Source: an uncultured Acholeplasmatales bacterium (GTDB lineage: Bacteria; Bacillota_I; Bacilli_A; Acholeplasmatales; Anaeroplasmataceae). Taken from it: 64,000 bases of DNA. A program made the position numbers and the translations under genes. The notes under the pieces were generated by a model. It made no database searches. It had not been told where the DNA came from and saw nothing but the letters and a program-made list of their open reading frames with translations. Shown here piece by piece: positions 9,817-18,797 of the stretch (position 1 is its first letter; the number at the start of each line of letters is the position of its first letter). The DNA is taken from positions 1 through 64,000 of the forward strand of contig CALUQZ010000002.1 of assembly GCA_944323055.1 (NCBI GenBank), given 5' to 3'.

Positions 9817-10802
9817 ATAAAAAATATTTAAATTTTATAGTTCAAAAAGAAAAATACTTCTTTATTTTACTTTTTATAATATATTTAATAAGCTTTCCTA
9901 CAATAATTTTATTTATAGATAATGATAGCAAAGTATTATTAAGTCAAGTTATTTATGTACCGTCAATTATTTATATAGTTATAGGTTATCTATTGCCAAT
10001 TTGGGATTTTAGGCAAAATTATTTTAAAAATATGGCTAATTTATATTATGCTTTGCCTATTAAAACTTCTGCCATTTATAAAACTAAAACTTATTTTCAT
10101 TTACTTATTAATGTAGTTGTTTTTTCTATTCCTATTTTATTAGGTATTTTAATCTTATATTTAAAACAAATTAATTTATTTTATGGCAATTTATTATTAT
10201 ATTTATTATTAATTGATATATTATTTATTTGTTTATTTTTATTTCAATCTTTTATTGCTAGTAGATGTTACAATATTTTTGAGGCTTGTTGTTTGACATT
10301 AGCCTATCTAGCTTTACCAGCTATTGTTTTAGCTAGTTTATATTTTGGTCTAGATTTAGATGATAACAATTTAAATTGGAGTCAAATCAGTTTTATAGGA
10401 GCTTTTGATCATATAATTAGGCATTTTTTATCACGAACTTATAATGATTTTGGCGTTACATTCGATAATTATTTAGAGTTATCTTTAACTGCTATAATTT
10501 GCTTATTTTTACACTTTTTAACACTCCATAGAGTAAATAGATTAAAAATTGAAAATGTAGGAGAAAAAACAGATAGCATTTTTTCTACTAAACTATTAGT
10601 TCCTATTTATACTTTTTTTATTCTATTATTAGGTAATTACACAATTGGTTATTTATCTTTAGTCATAAATTTATTTGTTATTATTGTTGCTATATCAATC
10701 TCTTTGTTAAGGTTTAAAAAAATAAAAATTAATTTATATGTGGTATTAACCTATTTAGTGTTTTTAGGTGTTACTAATTTAATAGCTTTTTTTGTGGTGT
10801 AA
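9813..10802 (+). CDS. ABC-2-type membrane permease subunit
   Basis: About 329 residues with roughly nine hydrophobic segments and few polar loops. The ATG at 9813 is preferred over an earlier in-frame start because GGAGG lies directly before it and it overlaps the ATPase stop in ATGA fashion. It presumably forms the channel of an exporter with the preceding ATPase. The protein is too divergent for me to name a family from sequence. Confidence 0.7.
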   Translation: MNKKYLNFIVQKEKYFFILLFIIYLISFPTIILFIDNDSKVLLSQVIYVPSIIYIVIGYLLPIWDFRQNYFKNMANLYYALPIKTSAIYKTKTYFHLLINVVVFSIPILLGILILYLKQINLFYGNLLLYLLLIDILFICLFLFQSFIASRCYNIFEACCLTLAYLALPAIVLASLYFGLDLDDNNLNWSQISFIGAFDHIIRHFLSRTYNDFGVTFDNYLELSLTAIICLFLHFLTLHRVNRLKIENVGEKTDSIFSTKLLVPIYTFFILLLGNYTIGYLSLVINLFVIIVAISISLLRFKKIKINLYVVLTYLVFLGVTNLIAFFVV

Positions 10803-10803
10803 T

Positions 10804-11505
10804 ATGAAAGCTATAATATTAATTCATGGTTTTTTAACAGATGTCAATGATTTTAAAAATATTGTACCTGAATTAGAACAACTTTATGATGAGGTCTGTT
10901 TATTTGAGGTCCCAGGTCATTCAATTCCCCCTAATTATAAAAAATTTAAAGTCAAAGACACGTTCAATAAATTATTAGCATATTATGATGATTTAGAACA
11001 AAAATATGATACAATTGATTTAATCGGGTTTTCGATGGGTGGAGCTTTAGCTTGTTACTTACAAAGTGTTAGAAAAATAGGTAAATTAGTTTTATTAGCT
11101 CCAGCTAATAAATATTTAAATTTTAGTTTATTACATAATCGTTTACAATTATTTAAAAAGATAAAAAAGAATAAATTAGAATTAGAAAATATAATGAAGG
11201 ATGATAAAAAAGCTATTAATATAGCTTTTACTAGACTATTTCCTCATTATTCTGTCCATAATATACAAACATTTATGAATATTATTAAAATATGCAATAA
11301 AGAATTAATAGCTATTACAGAACCGGTTTTAATAATATGGGGTAAATTAGATCAATTAGTTCCTTATTCATCTATTCAATATGTTTATGATTTAGCTATC
11401 AATAAAAAGGAACTAGTTATATTTGATGATATTTCTCATTTGATGTTAGAAAGTGAAAAGTATCAAGAGATAAATGCTAAAATTATTAAATTTTTAAAGG
11501 AATGA
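10804..11505 (+). CDS. Alpha/beta hydrolase
   Basis: A 233-residue serine hydrolase. The oxyanion region is IHGFLTD (residues ~7-13), the nucleophile elbow is GFSMGG (Ser near residue 79), an acid lies in the IIWGKLDQLVP segment, and the catalytic His is in DDISHLMLESE near the C-terminus. The ATG at 10804 is used because it starts the first beta strand of the fold and directly follows the stop of the permease. It precedes nusB by 4 nt. Substrate could be a lipid or ester; not predictable. Confidence 0.85.
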   Translation: MKAIILIHGFLTDVNDFKNIVPELEQLYDEVCLFEVPGHSIPPNYKKFKVKDTFNKLLAYYDDLEQKYDTIDLIGFSMGGALACYLQSVRKIGKLVLLAPANKYLNFSLLHNRLQLFKKIKKNKLELENIMKDDKKAINIAFTRLFPHYSVHNIQTFMNIIKICNKELIAITEPVLIIWGKLDQLVPYSSIQYVYDLAINKKELVIFDDISHLMLESEKYQEINAKIIKFLKE

Positions 11506-11509
11506 TTTT

Positions 11510-11926
11510 ATGACAAGAAGAGAAATAAGAATAGAAGTAATTAAATTATTATATGAAGTAAATCTTAGAGAAATTTCCCTTAGTATGGTCTTAGATAATA
11601 AAGAAAATGTCGATCAACAAGTTATTGAAATAACTGCTAAAGTTTTAGAAAATAAAAGAAAAATTGATCAAGTAATTAGTAATAATTTAAAAAACTATAC
11701 CATTTATAGATTAAATAAAGTTGATTTAGCTATTATTGAATTAGCATGTTATGAAATGATGTTTACTGATTTAAATAAAAATATTGTAATTAATGAAGCT
11801 ATAGAAATTAGTAAGATATATACTAAAATTGATCAATATGATTCATCTAAATTTAATAATCGTCTTTTAGATACTATAGCTAAATATTTAGAGGGTTTAA
11901 ATGGAAGAGAGAGTCTTAACAGTTAG
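11510..11926 (+). CDS. nusB: Transcription antitermination factor NusB
   Basis: Acts with NusE on boxA in rRNA transcripts. The 138-residue all-helical protein has the N-terminal TRREIRIEVIKLLYE motif and the conserved C-terminal sequences YRLNKVDLAIIELACYEM and VINEAIEISKIY. It starts the classical Gram-positive block that continues with xseA and overlaps xseA by 26 nt. Confidence 0.93.
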   Translation: MTRREIRIEVIKLLYEVNLREISLSMVLDNKENVDQQVIEITAKVLENKRKIDQVISNNLKNYTIYRLNKVDLAIIELACYEMMFTDLNKNIVINEAIEISKIYTKIDQYDSSKFNNRLLDTIAKYLEGLNGRESLNS

Positions 11927-13232
11927 TGCTTTAAATAATTATATTAAAAGTATCTTTGATAATAATATATATTTACAAAGTTTTTTAATAGAAGGTGAAG
12001 TGTCTAATTTTAAATGGCATAGTTCAGGTCATCTTTATTTTAGTTTAAAAGATAATAGTTCACAAATAAATTGTGTTATGTTTGCTTCTAGTGCTAGAAC
12101 ATTAAATTTTACACCTAAGAATGGCAATAAAGTAATTTTAAGAGGACGTCTTTCTAGTTATACAGCTACTGGTACTTATCAAATATATGTCAGCAAAATG
12201 AAATTAGCTGGTATTGGAGACTTATTTTTAAAATTTGAACAATTAAAAAAAGAATTAAATTCTTTAGGTTATTTTAATGAGGATAGAAAGAAAAAAATAC
12301 CACGTTTTGTTCATACAATTGGAGTTGTAACATCACCTACAGGGGCCGTTATAAGAGATATAATAAAAACTATTAATAAGAGATATAATAAAGTTAAATT
12401 AATATTATATCCGACTAAAGTTCAAGGTGAAGGAGCCGAAAAATTAATTGCAGCTTCACTAAATAAAGCTAATGAAGATGGCTTAGTAGATGTAATAATA
12501 TTAGCTCGTGGTGGCGGTTCAATGGAGGACTTGTGGCCTTTTAATGAAAGAATAGTTGCGGATGCTATTTATCATAGTAAAGTCCCTATTATTAGTGCAG
12601 TTGGTCATGAAACAGATTTTACGATTGCTGATTATGTAGCTGATTTAAGGTCACCTACCCCTACAGCTGCTGGTACTTATGTAGTACCAGATAAAGAAAG
12701 TTTGTTTGAACAAACTAATAATATATATAAGCTATTAAATAAGATATATCAAAATCGTATTGATGAATTGAATATGCAAGTATTAACATTAGATAAGAGC
12801 TTAAATAATTTAAAACCTACTAATATTATTAAAAGAGAAAAAAATAATTTGATTAAAGTATATAGAGAATTAAAACTTTTATATAATAAACAAATTACTT
12901 ATAAAAAGACAATTTTAAAAGAAGAAGAGTTTAAAATTAAAAATAATAGTCCAGAAAAGAAAATAATGTTAATTAGGCGTAATTTAGATAATCTTTTAAC
13001 TAATCTTAAACATAATTATGAAATAATTAAAAATAGTAAAAGAGAAAAATATGCTTTATTAAGTACTAAACTTGATTCATTAAGTCCTTTAAAAGTAATG
13101 TCTAAAGGATATTCTTTAGCTAAAGTTAAAGGAAAATATTTAAGAAGTGTTAAAGAAGTTAAAGTAGCTGATGTCATTGAAACGACTTTAGCTGATGGAA
13201 TAATAATAAGTGAAGTAAAGGAGATAAAATAA
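11901..13232 (+). CDS. xseA: Exodeoxyribonuclease VII large subunit
   Basis: Catalytic subunit of the single-strand-specific nuclease ExoVII. The 443-residue protein has the N-terminal OB fold (residues ~4-100, with GEVSNFKWHSSGHLYFSLKD), the nuclease core with VVTSPTGAVIRDI, ARGGGSMEDLWPFNE and SAVGHETDFTIADYVAD, and a coiled-coil C-terminal half ending in GYSLAKVKGKYLRSV. It overlaps nusB by 26 nt and xseB by 1 nt. Confidence 0.96.
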   Translation: MEERVLTVSALNNYIKSIFDNNIYLQSFLIEGEVSNFKWHSSGHLYFSLKDNSSQINCVMFASSARTLNFTPKNGNKVILRGRLSSYTATGTYQIYVSKMKLAGIGDLFLKFEQLKKELNSLGYFNEDRKKKIPRFVHTIGVVTSPTGAVIRDIIKTINKRYNKVKLILYPTKVQGEGAEKLIAASLNKANEDGLVDVIILARGGGSMEDLWPFNERIVADAIYHSKVPIISAVGHETDFTIADYVADLRSPTPTAAGTYVVPDKESLFEQTNNIYKLLNKIYQNRIDELNMQVLTLDKSLNNLKPTNIIKREKNNLIKVYRELKLLYNKQITYKKTILKEEEFKIKNNSPEKKIMLIRRNLDNLLTNLKHNYEIIKNSKREKYALLSTKLDSLSPLKVMSKGYSLAKVKGKYLRSVKEVKVADVIETTLADGIIISEVKEIK

Positions 13233-13468
13233 TGCCTACATTTGAAGAAAACTTAGCAAAATTAGAGGAAATAATTAAAAAACTTGAAGATAAAAATGTT
13301 TCACTTGAAGATTTAGTTACAAATTATACTAAAGGTTTAGAGTTAACAAAAGAATGTTATGACATATTGAATGAAAAGGATAAATTAGTTGCCTTAAAGA
13401 TGACAGAATTAGGATTAGAAACTTTAGAAGATAATAATAATCAACAAGAGTTTGAAGAAAATTTATAA
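13232..13468 (+). CDS. xseB: Exodeoxyribonuclease VII small subunit
   Basis: 78 residues with the family pattern FEENLAKLEEIIKKLED, a short linker LEDLVTNYTKGLELTKEC and a helical tail. It forms the multi-copy partner of XseA. The start overlaps the xseA stop (TAATG). In many Firmicutes ispA follows; here dxs follows directly. Confidence 0.92.
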   Translation: MPTFEENLAKLEEIIKKLEDKNVSLEDLVTNYTKGLELTKECYDILNEKDKLVALKMTELGLETLEDNNNQQEFEENL

Positions 13469-13481
13469 TGAAAGGGTGGCA

Positions 13482-15308
13482 ATGATGTTTGATCTCAATC
13501 AAATTGAAAACCCGGAATTTTTAGCTAACTTAAGTTTTAAAGAAAAAGAAGTTTTAGCTAGTGAAATTAGACAATTTTTAATTGAAAATATTGCTAAAAC
13601 AGGTGGCCATTTAGCTAGTAATTTAGGGATTGTTGAGCTTTCTATTGCCTTATATTCGGTATTTGATTATAAAAACACCAATATACTTTATGATGTTGGT
13701 CATCAAAGTTATGTCCATAAAATATTAACAGGTAGAGCTAAAAATTTTAAAACTTTACGACAAAAAAATGGATTAAGTGGTTATATTAAAAGAGAAGAAT
13801 CACCTTATGACATTTTTGAAAGCGGACATAGTTCAACTTCTATATCAGCTTTAGCAGGCTTAATGTTAGCTGAAGGAGATAAAAAGAAGAATATAGCTGT
13901 TATCGGTGATGCTTCTATTGTCAATGGTATTAGTTTTGAAGCTTTAAATTATTTAGGTACTTTAAAAGATAAAAGCCCATTAATTATTTTAAATGATAAT
14001 AAAATGGGGATATCAAAAAGTGTTGGTTCCCTAAATCAAGCTTTTGATAAGTTACGTTCAAAAAAATTAATTATTAAATTAAAAAAAGTTCTAAATAATC
14101 TATTACCAAAGTTTTTGACTAACAGTTTTCATCGCTTTAAGAGAGCTATAAAAGGATATATTCAACATGATAATATTTTTGAAGACTTAGGATTTGATTA
14201 CTACGGTCCGGTTGATGGGAATAACATTAAAACAATAACTAAGGCTCTTGAAAGAGTTAAAGATGTTGAAGGCCCTGTAATATTACATGTACTTACTGAA
14301 AAAGGGAAAGGTTATAGTTTAGCGGAACAAGATGATATAGGAAACTTTCATGGTGTAGAACCATTTGACATTAAAACAGGTAAGCCATTGAAACAAAAAT
14401 TAAACAATATTCATTCTTTTTCTGAAATTGTAGCAGAGTCACTATTACAACTAAGAGCAGTAAGAGACTTTTATATTATCACCCCAGCTATGAAAGTAGG
14501 AGCAAAATTAGAATATTTTTCAAAAAGATATCCAGATAGTCTAATAGATGTAGGTATAGCTGAAGAACATGCGGCTGTTTTAGCAGCTGGAATTGTTTTA
14601 GGTGGCAAAAAAGCAGTATTATTGATGTATTCTACATTTTCACAAAGAGCCTATGATTTCTTTTTAAATGATATATGTCGAGAAGACTTGCCAGTCATTA
14701 TAGGTATTGATAGAGCTGGTGTAGTAGGAAGAGATGGTCCTACTCATCAAGGTATTTATGATGTAGCAATGTTTAGTTCGATGCCTAATGTTATAATTTT
14801 AAGTCCTCGTAATGCTAAAGAGGTTATGGGATTATTTAATAGTGCCTTTGATGCAAACCATCCGGTTGTTATTCGTTATCCTCGTAAAGAAATAATTTCT
14901 AATTTTTCTGAAATGACAATATGTAAAACACCATTTAAATGGGAAATTATGCGTAAGGGAAGTAAAGCTATTGTATTAGCGTATGGACCTATTCTTGATT
15001 TTTTAGATGAAATTATAGTTAATAATGATTTAGATGTAACACTTGTTAATGCTCGTGTAATAAAACCATTAGATTATGAATGCTTAGATGAATTAAAAGC
15101 TTTAAACAAGCCATTTTTAACTATTGAAGAAGTAGTTGTGACTAGTTCACTTTATGAAAAATTAAAAGTATATGGAATAACAAATATTAAGGGAATCAAC
15201 TTTAACGTTGATACAATAATTCCTCAAGGTGGCATAGATGAAATATTAAATGATTATGGTTTTAGTAAAGATAATATTATAAAGGAAATAAAAAGCTTAT
15301 GCGATTAG
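13482..15308 (+). CDS. dxs: 1-deoxy-D-xylulose-5-phosphate synthase
   Basis: First enzyme of the MEP isoprenoid pathway; condenses pyruvate and glyceraldehyde 3-phosphate using TPP. About 608 residues with the TPP-binding motifs GHSSTSISALAGL and GDASIVNGISFEALN...LNDNKMGIS, the catalytic-Glu region IDVGIAEEHAAVLAAG and DRAGVVGRDGPTHQG. The ATG pair at 13482/13485 is preferred because AAAGGGTGG lies just upstream; an earlier in-frame start at 13452 is inside xseB. The downstream pathway enzyme IspH is encoded at 20 kb. Confidence 0.95.
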   Translation: MMFDLNQIENPEFLANLSFKEKEVLASEIRQFLIENIAKTGGHLASNLGIVELSIALYSVFDYKNTNILYDVGHQSYVHKILTGRAKNFKTLRQKNGLSGYIKREESPYDIFESGHSSTSISALAGLMLAEGDKKKNIAVIGDASIVNGISFEALNYLGTLKDKSPLIILNDNKMGISKSVGSLNQAFDKLRSKKLIIKLKKVLNNLLPKFLTNSFHRFKRAIKGYIQHDNIFEDLGFDYYGPVDGNNIKTITKALERVKDVEGPVILHVLTEKGKGYSLAEQDDIGNFHGVEPFDIKTGKPLKQKLNNIHSFSEIVAESLLQLRAVRDFYIITPAMKVGAKLEYFSKRYPDSLIDVGIAEEHAAVLAAGIVLGGKKAVLLMYSTFSQRAYDFFLNDICREDLPVIIGIDRAGVVGRDGPTHQGIYDVAMFSSMPNVIILSPRNAKEVMGLFNSAFDANHPVVIRYPRKEIISNFSEMTICKTPFKWEIMRKGSKAIVLAYGPILDFLDEIIVNNDLDVTLVNARVIKPLDYECLDELKALNKPFLTIEEVVVTSSLYEKLKVYGITNIKGINFNVDTIIPQGGIDEILNDYGFSKDNIIKEIKSLCD

Positions 15309-16051
15309 ATAAATATTTACTTTTAAATAATTATTTTAATTCACGAAATAAAGCTCATATGGCTATTTTAAATAAAGCTATTTTTGTCAATGATAAATTA
15401 GTTACAAAACCATCTTATGATGTATTAGAATCTGATATTATTACAATTAAAAATGAAAATATTCTACCATATGTATCACGTGGTGGACTAAAGCTTGAAG
15501 GAGCTATTAATAGCTTTAATTTAGATTTTAAAGGTAAAACGGTCTTAGATATTGGAGCTTCAACCGGTGGTTTTACTGATTGTGCTTTAAAACATGGGGC
15601 TAAATTAGTTTATGCCGTTGATGTAGGACATGACCAATTAGCTACAGAACTAAAAAATGATAAAAGAGTTGTAAGTTTAGAAGATACTAATATTTTATCT
15701 TTACCTACTTTCCCTGAAAAAATTGATATAGTACTATTAGATTGTTCGTTTGTAAGTATTACAAATTTATTAGATGCTTTAGTGTATTATCTAAATGAAA
15801 ATAATTATTTAATTGTTTTAATAAAACCACAATTTGAAGTCGGTCATATCTATCTTAAAAATGGTGTAGTTAAAGATAAAAAACTAATAATTAAAGTTTT
15901 AGAGAAAATAGAAAAAGCTTTAAATAGTATTTCTTTATACATTAATAATATTACTAAATCAATTATTAAAGGAAGTACTGGCAATCAAGAATATTTAGCA
16001 TATGTTAGTAAAAAGGAAACTAAAAAAATTGATTTTTCGTCTATTATATAG
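15299..16051 (+). CDS. tlyA: TlyA-family rRNA 2'-O-methyltransferase
   Basis: A 250-residue protein with an N-terminal S4 RNA-binding domain (residues ~1-60, RLDKYLLLNNYFNSRNKAHM) and an FtsJ/RrmJ-type Rossmann domain carrying the SAM motif VLDIGASTGGFTDCALKHGA. Family members 2'-O-methylate 16S/23S rRNA; the old name haemolysin is misleading. It overlaps dxs by 10 nt. In Bacillus argR normally sits between this gene and recN; it is absent here. Confidence 0.92.
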   Translation: MRLDKYLLLNNYFNSRNKAHMAILNKAIFVNDKLVTKPSYDVLESDIITIKNENILPYVSRGGLKLEGAINSFNLDFKGKTVLDIGASTGGFTDCALKHGAKLVYAVDVGHDQLATELKNDKRVVSLEDTNILSLPTFPEKIDIVLLDCSFVSITNLLDALVYYLNENNYLIVLIKPQFEVGHIYLKNGVVKDKKLIIKVLEKIEKALNSISLYINNITKSIIKGSTGNQEYLAYVSKKETKKIDFSSII

Positions 16052-16063
16052 CGAGGGATAAAA

Positions 16064-17722
16064 ATGTTAGAAAGATTAATTATAAACAATATAGCTATTA
16101 TAAAAGATATAGATATAAATTTTCATGAAAAATTGAATATTATATCTGGAGATACAGGGGCTGGTAAAAGTTTAATAATTGATAGTTTATTATTACTAGA
16201 AGGCAATAGAGCGTATCAAAATTTAATAAGACATAATGAAAAGTGTGCTTTTGTTGAGGCTCATTTTACTAATACAAATGAGAATTTGACTAAATATTTA
16301 AATGATTTAAATATTGCTGAAACAAAAGAGATTGTCATTAGACGAGAAATTAAAGATGGTCGTAATACTATTAAAGTAAACAATAAATTTATCACTTTAA
16401 CAGAACTTAAAGATATTGCTTATTATTTATTTAATATTCATGAACAACAAGATACTTTTAAATTATTTGATCAAGCTAATTATTTATCTTTTTTAGATAA
16501 TGAAATAAATATTATAAAGATTAAAAATGATTATTTATTTGCTTATAATGATTATTTAAATATTTTAAAAAAATATAATGAATTATTGAATAGTAAAAAA
16601 ACTAATTTAGAAAGATTAGATTTTCTAGAATATGAGAAAAAGGAATTAGAAGAATTAAATTTAATTAAAGATGAAGATAAAATAATAGCTGATAAGATTA
16701 AAATATTAAGAAATTATGACAAAATATTTAAAGCATTAAATAATGCCTATAATTTGTTAAATGATGTTGTAGTTGATAATTTATATGATGCTAAAGAAAA
16801 TATTGTAGAGATAGCTAAAATAAATGAAGATTATGATAATTTTAGTAATATATTAAATGATTCATATTACAATTTAGATGAAGTTAAAAGTTCAATCTAT
16901 AAAGAATTAAATTCTTTAGATTATGATAATAACCTACTTGAAGATTTAGAAGAACGTTCATATGAAATTGAAAAGATTAAAGATAAATATAAAAAGAGTG
17001 TTAATGAATTAATAGAATATTATAATAATATTTCTTTTGAAATAGCTAAAATAACTAATTATGATGAGTTACTTGATTCATTAAAAAATGAGTTAATTAA
17101 AGCTAAAATAAATGCTTATAACAAGGCTTTAAAATTACATGAATTAAGGAAAAATAAAGCCATCAAACTAGAAAAAGAAATAGTTTCTAATTGTTTAGAA
17201 TTAGAGTTAAATAAGATTAGTTTTAATATTTCTTTTGAAAATATATTACCTTTAGAAGAAGCTAATTTAACAGAAGATGGTTTAGATATTGTTAAATTTT
17301 TAGTATCTTTTAATATAGGTGAACCATTAAAAGAAATTAATAAGGTTGCTAGTGGAGGAGAATTATCAAGATTAATGTTAGCTATAAAAGTTATAGAAGC
17401 TAAAGAAAAAAATTATTCTTTACTAGTTTTTGATGAGATTGATACAGGTGTATCTGGACAAGCAGCTTTAAAAATTGGATTAAAAATAAAAGAGATTGCT
17501 AAACACACACAAGTATTATGTATAACTCATATTGCTAGAGTTGCAGCCTGTGGGGATTATGAATATTTAATTTATAAAGAAGAAAAAAATGGGCAAACAT
17601 TTGCCCATATTAAAGAACTTGATATAGAAGAGAGAATAAAAGTTATTGCTAAAATGATTGCTGGTAATAATCTAAGTAATGGTGCTATATTAAATGCTAA
17701 AGAATTACTAGGATTAGTCTAA
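16064..17722 (+). CDS. recN: DNA repair protein RecN
   Basis: An SMC-like ATPase that acts early in double-strand break repair. 552 residues: N-terminal Walker A GDTGAGKSLIIDS, a long coiled coil (~150-400), and a C-terminal head with the signature VASGGELSRLMLA, Walker B LLVFDEIDTGVSG and QVLCITHIARVA. Complete. It ends convergently with the HAD gene, overlapping it by 9 nt, and ends the nusB block. Confidence 0.96.
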   Translation: MLERLIINNIAIIKDIDINFHEKLNIISGDTGAGKSLIIDSLLLLEGNRAYQNLIRHNEKCAFVEAHFTNTNENLTKYLNDLNIAETKEIVIRREIKDGRNTIKVNNKFITLTELKDIAYYLFNIHEQQDTFKLFDQANYLSFLDNEINIIKIKNDYLFAYNDYLNILKKYNELLNSKKTNLERLDFLEYEKKELEELNLIKDEDKIIADKIKILRNYDKIFKALNNAYNLLNDVVVDNLYDAKENIVEIAKINEDYDNFSNILNDSYYNLDEVKSSIYKELNSLDYDNNLLEDLEERSYEIEKIKDKYKKSVNELIEYYNNISFEIAKITNYDELLDSLKNELIKAKINAYNKALKLHELRKNKAIKLEKEIVSNCLELELNKISFNISFENILPLEEANLTEDGLDIVKFLVSFNIGEPLKEINKVASGGELSRLMLAIKVIEAKEKNYSLLVFDEIDTGVSGQAALKIGLKIKEIAKHTQVLCITHIARVAACGDYEYLIYKEEKNGQTFAHIKELDIEERIKVIAKMIAGNNLSNGAILNAKELLGLV

Positions 17723-18517
17723 TATAAACTTTTTTATAGCATAAGCAACACCGCTATTTTCATTATCTAAAGTAATGAAATCAGCGGCTTTTTTCACATA
17801 TGGAAAAGCATTTTCCATAGCTACACCAACATGAGCTTTTATAATCATATTTAAATCGTTTCCGGCATCACCAATAGCCATAGTTTCATCATTTTTAATA
17901 TTTAAATAATTTGCTAATTTTTCTAAAGCTTCCCCTTTATCTGTTGATTTGTTTAAAAACTCTAAAAAGATGTTTGAACTTCTAACCATTGAATAGGTAG
18001 TAAAGAAATAAGGATCTATATGATTTTCGACATAATCTAATTTCTCTTTAGCATCTACAATCATAACTTTTAAATAACAAGCTTTTTCTAAATTATTAAA
18101 ATCAGCATATATAGGAGTAATTTTATTAATTTTAGATTCAACGTCTGTATAAGGATTAGGACAAGCACATATTAAAGCTTCATCACGTCTAAAAGCGTGA
18201 CAAAAACTATTAAACATTTGACTAGCCTTATATATTTTTAATCTATCATCATCAGTTAAATAGGAACAAAATATTTCTTCGTTAGTACCAACATTAAGTA
18301 TTTTGGCTCCATTATAACAAATAACATAATCAGTATCACTAGTAAGTTCTAATTCCTTTAAGACATTTAAAACACCACAAAAAGGCCTGCCAGAAGCTAT
18401 AACAATTTTACAACCTTTTTCTTTAGCTTTTTTTATGGCTAATTTATTTTCTAATGAGATGTTTTTATTATTGTCAAATAAAGTTCCATCTAAATCAATA
18501 GTACATAATTTTATCAT
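17714..18517 (-). CDS. Cof-type HAD-IIB sugar/nucleotide phosphatase
   Basis: About 267 residues. Motif I is DLDGTLFDNN at the N-terminus with nucleophile Asp, motif II is VIASGRPFCG, and motif IV is AIGDAGNDLNMI, typical of the Cof/YidA subfamily. The ATG at 18517 is chosen over an upstream in-frame start because GGGGA lies at the right distance. These enzymes hydrolyse phosphosugars or flavin/nucleotide phosphates; the substrate cannot be fixed. It is in the same transcript as the small membrane gene upstream. Confidence 0.9.
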   Translation of the reverse strand: MIKLCTIDLDGTLFDNNKNISLENKLAIKKAKEKGCKIVIASGRPFCGVLNVLKELELTSDTDYVICYNGAKILNVGTNEEIFCSYLTDDDRLKIYKASQMFNSFCHAFRRDEALICACPNPYTDVESKINKITPIYADFNNLEKACYLKVMIVDAKEKLDYVENHIDPYFFTTYSMVRSSNIFLEFLNKSTDKGEALEKLANYLNIKNDETMAIGDAGNDLNMIIKAHVGVAMENAFPYVKKAADFITLDNENSGVAYAIKKFILD

Positions 18518-18555
18518 AATTAATTCCCCAATAAAAAATATTCGCAAAGCGAATA

Positions 18556-18720
18556 TTATACATTTAAAAAACTATTTACTATGAAGAAAATAACAGTTGC
18601 AACAATAGCTATAACAAAAGAAATAGCTAAAAAACCAATTAATATTTTCCCCCATAATTTACTTTGCGGACTTGTATAACTTTTTTTATTTTTAACGTTA
18701 TCTTTATTTTTAGATTTCAT
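18556..18720 (-). CDS. Small single-pass membrane protein (54 residues)
   Basis: Reads MKSKNKDNVKNKKSY at the N-terminus, a strongly basic cytoplasmic head, then WGKILIGFLAISFVIAIV and AATVIFFIV-like hydrophobic residues forming one membrane helix (~residues 23-51). A good GAGGTGG ribosome site sits 7-8 nt upstream. It is the first gene of a - strand pair with the HAD phosphatase. No function can be given. Real-gene status rests on the ribosome site and clear membrane topology. Confidence 0.6.
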   Translation of the reverse strand: MKSKNKDNVKNKKSYTSPQSKLWGKILIGFLAISFVIAIVATVIFFIVNSFLNV

Positions 18721-18742
18721 GATTCCACCTCATTAAAATATA

Positions 18743-18751
18743 TGCTATAAT
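18743..18751 (+). promoter_or_regulatory. Extended -10 promoter for dinB
   Basis: TGCTATAAT at 18743-18751 is a perfect extended -10; no convincing -35. It lies about 47 nt before the TTG start of dinB. Confidence 0.5.
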
Positions 18752-18797
18752 AACGTTGTAATTATACATTAAAATGACGAAAAAAGGAAGTGTTAAT

